Source: an uncultured Kiritimatiellota bacterium
GTDB lineage: Bacteria > Verrucomicrobiota > Kiritimatiellia > RFP12 > UBA1067
Direction: 5' to 3'
Assembly (NCBI GenBank): GCA_934675625.1
Contig: CAKURH010000010.1
Coordinates: 1-52,208 of the forward strand
Length of the DNA: 52,208 nucleotides
Under the pieces are notes generated by a model that did not search any database, was not told where the DNA came from, and was given only the letters and a program-made list of their open reading frames with translations. Made by a program: the position numbers and the translations under genes. Shown here piece after piece: positions 48,351-52,208 of this stretch (the first letter of the stretch is position 1; each line of letters starts with the position of its first letter).

Positions 48351-49415
48351 TTATTTCGCCTCCTTCCGGATTGCCGCCAGCACCTCGTCGGCGCTCGGAA
48401 TCATGCCGCCGACGCGGTTGCACATGTTGACGGGCTTCGCGCAGCTGATCGCGAGCTTCACGTCCTCGTTCATCTGGCCCATGTTGAGCTCGACGGTGAG
48501 GAAACTCTTGACCTTCGCCGCCGCCTGCGCAAGCGGCGCCTTCGGGAACGGGTAGAGGGTGATCGGACGGATCATGCCGACCTTGATGCCCTCCTTGCGC
48601 GCCGCGACGATCGCGTTCTTCGCGACGCGGGCGGTGATGCCGACCGAGACGACGCAGACCTCCGCGTCGTCCATGAGGTACTCCTCCCAGCGGCACTCCT
48701 CCTGCTCCAGCTTCGCGTAGCGCGCGAAGCGCTCGAAGTTCGTCTTCTCCAGCTCGTCCGGCTTGAGGTAGAGGGAGTTCACGATGTTGTGTTCGCGCTT
48801 CATCTCCGTGCCCGTCGTGGCCCACGGCTTCGTCGCGGGGATCGTCTCGGGGTCGACCGTGTCCTCCGGGAGAACGACCGGCTCCATCATCTGGCCCATC
48901 GTACCGTCCGCCAGCAGCATCGCCGGCATGCGGTACTTCTCGCCGAGCTCGAACGCGAGGCGCGTCATGTCGGCCATCTCCTGCACGGTCGCCGGGGCGA
49001 GGACGATGATGTGGAAGTCGCCGTGGCCCGGGCCGCGCGTCATGAAGAAGTAGTCGGACTGCGACGGCTGGATGCCGCCGAGGCCGGGGCCGCCGCGCTG
49101 GACGTTCACGATCAGCGCCGGCAGGTCCGCGCCCGCGAGGTAGGACATGCCCTCGGCCTTCAGCGAGATGCCCGGCGAAGACGACGACGTCATCGCGCGC
49201 CGACCCGTCGAGGCGCAGCCGTAGACCATGTTGATCGCGGCGATCTCGCTCTCCGCCTGGAGGAACGTGCCGCCGATCTTCGGCATGCGCTTGGACATGT
49301 ACGCCGCGATCTCGGTCTGCGGCGTGATCGGATACCCGAAGTAGTGGCGGCAGCCGCAGCGGATCGCCGCCTCGGCGATCGCCTCGTTGCCCTTCATCAG
49401 AACTTTTTCAGCCAT
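48351..49415 (-). CDS. korA: 2-oxoacid:ferredoxin oxidoreductase, alpha subunit (VorB/KorA type)
   Basis: A 354-residue subunit beginning MKGNEAIAEAAIRCGCRHYFGYPITPQTE in pattern, the class signature, with SSSSPGISLKAEGMSYL and VNVQRGGPGLG following. The short length and ending match the stand-alone alpha subunits often named VorB or KorA. Substrate (2-oxoglutarate, 2-oxoisovalerate) cannot be fixed from sequence. It lies 7 bp after the ferredoxin gene. Confidence 0.92.
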   Translation of the reverse strand: MAEKVLMKGNEAIAEAAIRCGCRHYFGYPITPQTEIAAYMSKRMPKIGGTFLQAESEIAAINMVYGCASTGRRAMTSSSSPGISLKAEGMSYLAGADLPALIVNVQRGGPGLGGIQPSQSDYFFMTRGPGHGDFHIIVLAPATVQEMADMTRLAFELGEKYRMPAMLLADGTMGQMMEPVVLPEDTVDPETIPATKPWATTGTEMKREHNIVNSLYLKPDELEKTNFERFARYAKLEQEECRWEEYLMDDAEVCVVSVGITARVAKNAIVAARKEGIKVGMIRPITLYPFPKAPLAQAAAKVKSFLTVELNMGQMNEDVKLAISCAKPVNMCNRVGGMIPSADEVLAAIRKEAK

Positions 49416-49422
49416 TGTTGCC

Positions 49423-49629
49423 TTACCTTTCCACCGTGATGACGCAGTCGGGGCACATCAGCGCGCAGCTCGCGCAGCCGACGCACGCCGCCGGATCCGT
49501 ACACTCGACCGGGGCGTGGCCCTTGTGGTTGAGCTTCGTCTTCGAGAGAGCAAGGATCTTCTTCGGACAGGCGGTCACGCACAGTCCGCAGCCCTTGCAG
49601 AGGTCTTCCCTGAATGTCAGTCTAGCCAT
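49423..49629 (-). CDS. korD: 2x[4Fe-4S] ferredoxin subunit of the 2-oxoacid oxidoreductase
   Basis: A 68-residue ferredoxin with two CxxCxxCxxxCP cluster motifs, CKGCGLCVTACP and CVGCASCALMCP. It carries electrons from the TPP subunit to free ferredoxin. AAAGGAGCT precedes the ATG. It opens an eight-gene co-directional run that continues to murF with no gap over about 35 bp. Confidence 0.93.
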   Translation of the reverse strand: MARLTFREDLCKGCGLCVTACPKKILALSKTKLNHKGHAPVECTDPAACVGCASCALMCPDCVITVER

Positions 49630-49651
49630 TTTTAGCTCCTTTGAAGCGCGT

Positions 49652-49657
49652 AGTATA
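49652..49657 (-). promoter_or_regulatory. Extended -10 promoter of the kor-tyrS-lpt-lpx-mur run
   Basis: TTTTTGG followed by TATACT on the minus strand (TGn extended -10), with a weak -35 (TTCCGT) at 17 bp and discriminator ACGCGC. It closely resembles the box before the carboxyltransferase gene at 22785. Confidence 0.6.
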
Positions 49658-49719
49658 CCAAAAACCGCCGCCGGACGGAAGCAGGGCGATTTTCGTCCGC
49701 AGCCGCCGGTGGCTTATGC

Positions 49720-49725
49720 TATAAT
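49720..49725 (+). promoter_or_regulatory. Extended -10 promoter of the M16 peptidase gene, predicted leaderless
   Basis: TGC precedes TATAAT (49720-49725) and the discriminator is ACGCGCC. Only 8 bp separate it from the ATG and no ribosome site is present. It is divergent from the kor promoter, about 62 bp away. Confidence 0.65.
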
Positions 49726-49733
49726 ACGCGCCC

Positions 49734-50978
49734 ATGAAGAAAGCACAGCTCTTGACTCTCCGCAACGGCCTCCGCGCCGGCCTCGTCCCCTGCGAGGCCG
49801 AATCGATCGCCTTCGGCCTCTTCGTCGCCTCCGGCTCGCGCCACGAGGACGCGAAGTCCGCCGGCATCTCCCACTTCATCGAGCACATGCTCTTCAAGGG
49901 CACGCCCACGCGCACGCCGCTCGACATCACGCAGGCGATCGAGGGGCGCGGCGGCAACTTCAACGCCTGCACGGGCGAGGAGTCGACGTGCTATTTCGCG
50001 CACATGCCGAACGAGTGCCTCGACGAGGCGGTTGACATCCTCTCCGACATGTACCTGCGCGCGACGATTCCCGCCGACGAGTTCGCGCGCGAGAAGCAAG
50101 TCGTCATCGAGGAGATCAAGATGTACGCCGACGAGCCGGACTCCGTGGCGATGGAGAACCTGCAGCGCAACCTCTTCCCCGACTCGCCGCTCGGCGCGCC
50201 CGTCGCCGGAAGCGCGCAGTCGCTCGGCCCGATGACGCCCGCCGTCCTCCGCCGCTACGTGAAGACGCACTACCGGGCGGACAACACGATCGCCGTTCTC
50301 GTCGGCGCGTTCGACCCCGACAGGGCCCGCGCGACGCTGGAGGCGCAGCTCGGCCGCTTCGCGCGCCGGGCCGGCGCGTCCGACGCGGTGCGCGGCGACG
50401 ATCCCGCGCACGTCCCCGTCGTGCCGCACGTCTCGGTCGCGCGCGAGATCAACCAGGCGCAGCTCGCGCTCGGCTACCGCACGTTCGGCCTCCGCGATCC
50501 GCGCAAGTACGCGGCGACGGTGCTGGACGCCGTCCTCGGGCGCGGCATGTCGTCGCGCCTCTTCCAGGAGGTGCGCGAAAAGCGCGGCCTGAGCTACGAC
50601 ATCTCCTCGCGGATGCACTTCTTCGCGGACGCGGGGATGTTCACCGTGACGGCGGGGCTGGACGCGGCGAAGGCCGAGGCGACGCTCGCGACGGTCGACC
50701 GCGAGCTGAAGCGCGTGGCGACGAAGCGCGTCGGCGCGGAGGAGCTGCGGCGCACAAAGGAGTTCCTGATCGGGAACTTCCGCCTCTCGCACGAGAAGAT
50801 GACGTCCAAGATGTTCTTCTACGGACAGACGATGCTCGCGTTCGGACGTCTCGTCGAGCCGGCCGAGCAGGTCGAGGGCATCCGCGCCGTGACGGCGGCG
50901 GATGTGCAGGCCACCGCCCGCGAAATCTTCCAGACGAAGAACCGCGCCGTCAGCTGGGTCGTGCCGAAAGGCGCCTGA
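49734..50978 (+). CDS. M16-family zinc metallopeptidase (PqqL/YmxG-like)
   Basis: A 414-residue single-unit M16 peptidase. The inverted zinc motif HxxEH is HFIEHMLF at about residues 48-55, with the distal Glu in VVIEEIKMY. The C-terminal inactive half carries the conserved RLFQEVREKRGLSYDI. No signal peptide is visible, so it appears cytosolic. Bacterial relatives process peptides or mitochondrial-type presequences; the substrate is unknown. Convergent with hisA, separated by 11 bp that hold part of a hairpin. Confidence 0.92.
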   Translation: MKKAQLLTLRNGLRAGLVPCEAESIAFGLFVASGSRHEDAKSAGISHFIEHMLFKGTPTRTPLDITQAIEGRGGNFNACTGEESTCYFAHMPNECLDEAVDILSDMYLRATIPADEFAREKQVVIEEIKMYADEPDSVAMENLQRNLFPDSPLGAPVAGSAQSLGPMTPAVLRRYVKTHYRADNTIAVLVGAFDPDRARATLEAQLGRFARRAGASDAVRGDDPAHVPVVPHVSVAREINQAQLALGYRTFGLRDPRKYAATVLDAVLGRGMSSRLFQEVREKRGLSYDISSRMHFFADAGMFTVTAGLDAAKAEATLATVDRELKRVATKRVGAEELRRTKEFLIGNFRLSHEKMTSKMFFYGQTMLAFGRLVEPAEQVEGIRAVTAADVQATAREIFQTKNRAVSWVVPKGA

Positions 50979-50979
50979 A

Positions 50980-51002
50980 CGCCGCGCGCCTAAAGCGCGG
51001 CG
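50980..51002. terminator. Hairpin between convergent M16 and hisA genes
   Basis: A perfect 8-bp stem CGCCGCGC/GCGCGGCG with a 7-nt loop straddles the hisA stop codon. There is no T run on either side, so it may be a bidirectional or Rho-assisted end. Confidence 0.45.
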
Positions 51003-51715
51003 ACGTTCATCTCCTTCAGCGTCGTGCGGCCGTCGTAGAGCGCCTTGCCGACGATGGCCGCGCGCAGGTTCGGGCGCTCCAGCGCCTTCAGGTTCTCGAC
51101 GTCGAACGGCGACGAGACGCCGCCGGAGGCCGTGATCTGGCACGTCGGCGCGGCGTCGCAGATGGACGCCATCTGCGTGAGGTTCGGCCCGCCCAGCATG
51201 CCGTCCGTCGCCGTGTCGGTGTAGATGATCGTCTTCACGCCAAGCCGCGCGACCGCCGCCGCGAGATCCGTCGCCTTCACGCGCGTCGTCTCGACCCAGC
51301 CCTTCGTCTGGACGTAGCCGTCGCGCGCGTCGATGCCGACGGCGATCTTCTCGCCGTAGAGCTCGACGGCCTTCGAGAGGAACTCAGGGTCGTCGAGCGC
51401 GGCCGAGCCGATGATCGCGCGCGCCGCGCCCGCCTCGATGACGGCCGCGAGCGCCTCGGGCGTCCGCAGGCCGCCGCCGACCTCGACGGGGCCGCCGAAC
51501 GCCGCGATGATGCGCGCGATCGTCTCCGCATGGCGGGGCGTGCCCGCGAACGCGCCGTCCAGGTCGACGACGTGGAGTTCGCGGCCGCCCTGCTCGGCCC
51601 AGTCCTTCGCCTGGGCCGCCGGGTCGTCGCCGTAGACCGTCACGTCGTCCGCGCGCCCTTGGCGGAGGCGCACGCACTTGCCGTCCTTGAGGTCGATTGC
51701 CGGTAAGATGACCAT
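50990..51715 (-). CDS. hisA: 1-(5-phosphoribosyl)-5-[(5-phosphoribosylamino)methylideneamino]imidazole-4-carboxamide isomerase
   Basis: A 241-residue TIM-barrel isomerase (ProFAR isomerase) of histidine biosynthesis. The first catalytic Asp is in LPAIDLKDGKCVRL, the second in YTDTATDGMLGGPN. The phosphate loops are VEVGGGLRT and ASGGVSS. The start at 51715 is 8 bp after the preceding Gfo/Idh/MocA stop, and longer readings are out of that gene's frame. No other his gene is present. Confidence 0.93.
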   Translation of the reverse strand: MVILPAIDLKDGKCVRLRQGRADDVTVYGDDPAAQAKDWAEQGGRELHVVDLDGAFAGTPRHAETIARIIAAFGGPVEVGGGLRTPEALAAVIEAGAARAIIGSAALDDPEFLSKAVELYGEKIAVGIDARDGYVQTKGWVETTRVKATDLAAAVARLGVKTIIYTDTATDGMLGGPNLTQMASICDAAPTCQITASGGVSSPFDVENLKALERPNLRAAIVGKALYDGRTTLKEMNVAAL

Positions 51716-51723
51716 CCGACTCC

Positions 51724-52208
51724 TCAGAACAGGTTCTTGAACCAGCCGTCCGCCATCGACTTGTAGCCCGTCCACGGCTTGCCGCCCGCGAGCACCTGGC
51801 GCGACTCGGCGTCGAAGGTCGCGCGCATGCCGGTGCGGAGCGCGGCGTTGGACATGATGAGCGCGATCGCGTGGCTGTAGCCCGCCTCGACCGGCGCGTT
51901 CGGGTCCTTGCGGCTGCGGACGCATTCCATCCAGTTGCGCATGTGCGCCGACGTGAGCCGGTCACCGCCGGTGTTCGCGGACGTCACGACCGTCTCCTTC
52001 GGGCACGGCAGGTCTTCGCTCGTCGGCTTCGCGCGCTCGACGCCCTCGTTCGTGACGGCGCCCGCGCCGAGGTCGATGCAGCCGTTCGGGCCGAAGTACT
52101 TCTCGACCGGCGACTCGTTGTTCGGCTTCACGCCGCCCGCGCAGTTCGTCTGGTGCGACTGGAACATCACCTGGAAGCCCTTGCCCTTCACGCCCGACTC
52201 GCCGTACT
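51724..52208 (-). CDS. Gfo/Idh/MocA-family oxidoreductase, C-terminal part (runs off the window)
   Basis: The reading frame is open to the window edge, so only the last about 160 residues are seen. They include QSHQTNCAGGVKPNNESP and the segment NWMECVRSRKDPNAPVEAGYS. They end in a C-terminus typical of the larger oxidoreductases of this superfamily common in PVC bacteria. The Rossmann domain and start are outside the window. Its stop lies 8 bp before hisA. Confidence 0.75.
   Translation of the reverse strand, partial: YGESGVKGKGFQVMFQSHQTNCAGGVKPNNESPVEKYFGPNGCIDLGAGAVTNEGVERAKPTSEDLPCPKETVVTSANTGGDRLTSAHMRNWMECVRSRKDPNAPVEAGYSHAIALIMSNAALRTGMRATFDAESRQVLAGGKPWTGYKSMADGWFKNLF

Overview
This GC-rich window reads as a chromosomal segment of a Gram-negative anaerobe. 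lpxA and an LptF/LptG permease gene imply lipopolysaccharide. A ferredoxin-linked 2-oxoacid oxidoreductase, an Rnf subunit and pyruvate phosphate dikinase imply fermentative metabolism. Rhamnosidase and rhamnulokinase genes imply growth on plant or mucin glycans. Gfo/Idh/MocA proteins, a zinc-ribbon/EIIA fusion, TSP3-repeat surface proteins and RHS genes together suggest the PVC superphylum, most likely Kiritimatiellota/Verrucomicrobiota from a gut-like habitat. That placement is inference.

Layout. 1-2.9 kb: an unknown two-gene unit. 2.9-7.3 kb: six tightly overlapping minus-strand genes, rnfE-nrdR-Gfo/Idh-mntR-EIIA-dacA, read from one promoter. 7.3-8.8 kb: rhaB. 8.9-12.4 kb: an HrpA-type helicase on the plus strand. 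12.3-18.4 kb: a GspE-type ATPase, an AI-2E permease, a secreted GH78 rhamnosidase and a TetR regulator in one run. 18.4-20.8 kb: argC and a MocR-type regulator, divergent from tRNA-Asn. 21-26.5 kb: a biotin-dependent carboxyltransferase, an NAD+ synthase domain and pyruvate phosphate dikinase.

26.5-42.6 kb is the accessory heart of the window. It is one long minus-strand array starting at a near-consensus promoter at 42.6 kb. In transcription order it encodes a TSP3-repeat surface protein, a full-length RHS protein with a papain/LRAT-like tip, a candidate immunity gene, a membrane-anchored repeat protein, a short RHS protein with a group XII-type phospholipase A2 tip, a candidate membrane immunity gene, an unknown gene, a second repeat protein and a DUF1573-CcdA/DsbD fusion. 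It ends in degenerate pieces of a third RHS tip and a third repeat-protein gene. I read it as a polymorphic-toxin locus that grows and decays by RHS-tip-immunity-repeat-protein modules. The toxin tips and immunity genes are visibly AT-rich against GC-rich RHS cores.

42.7-49.6 kb: an eight-gene run, korDABC-tyrS-lptF-lpxA-murF. 49.7 kb to the end: an M16 peptidase on the plus strand, convergent with hisA and the 3' part of a Gfo/Idh/MocA gene.

Two regulatory patterns recur. Many promoters carry a TATAAT or TATACT box followed by a CGCG discriminator. Four genes have the -10 box only 7-8 nt before the ATG and no Shine-Dalgarno sequence, which predicts leaderless mRNAs. Several enzymes have altered active sites or missing domains and are listed in the findings.
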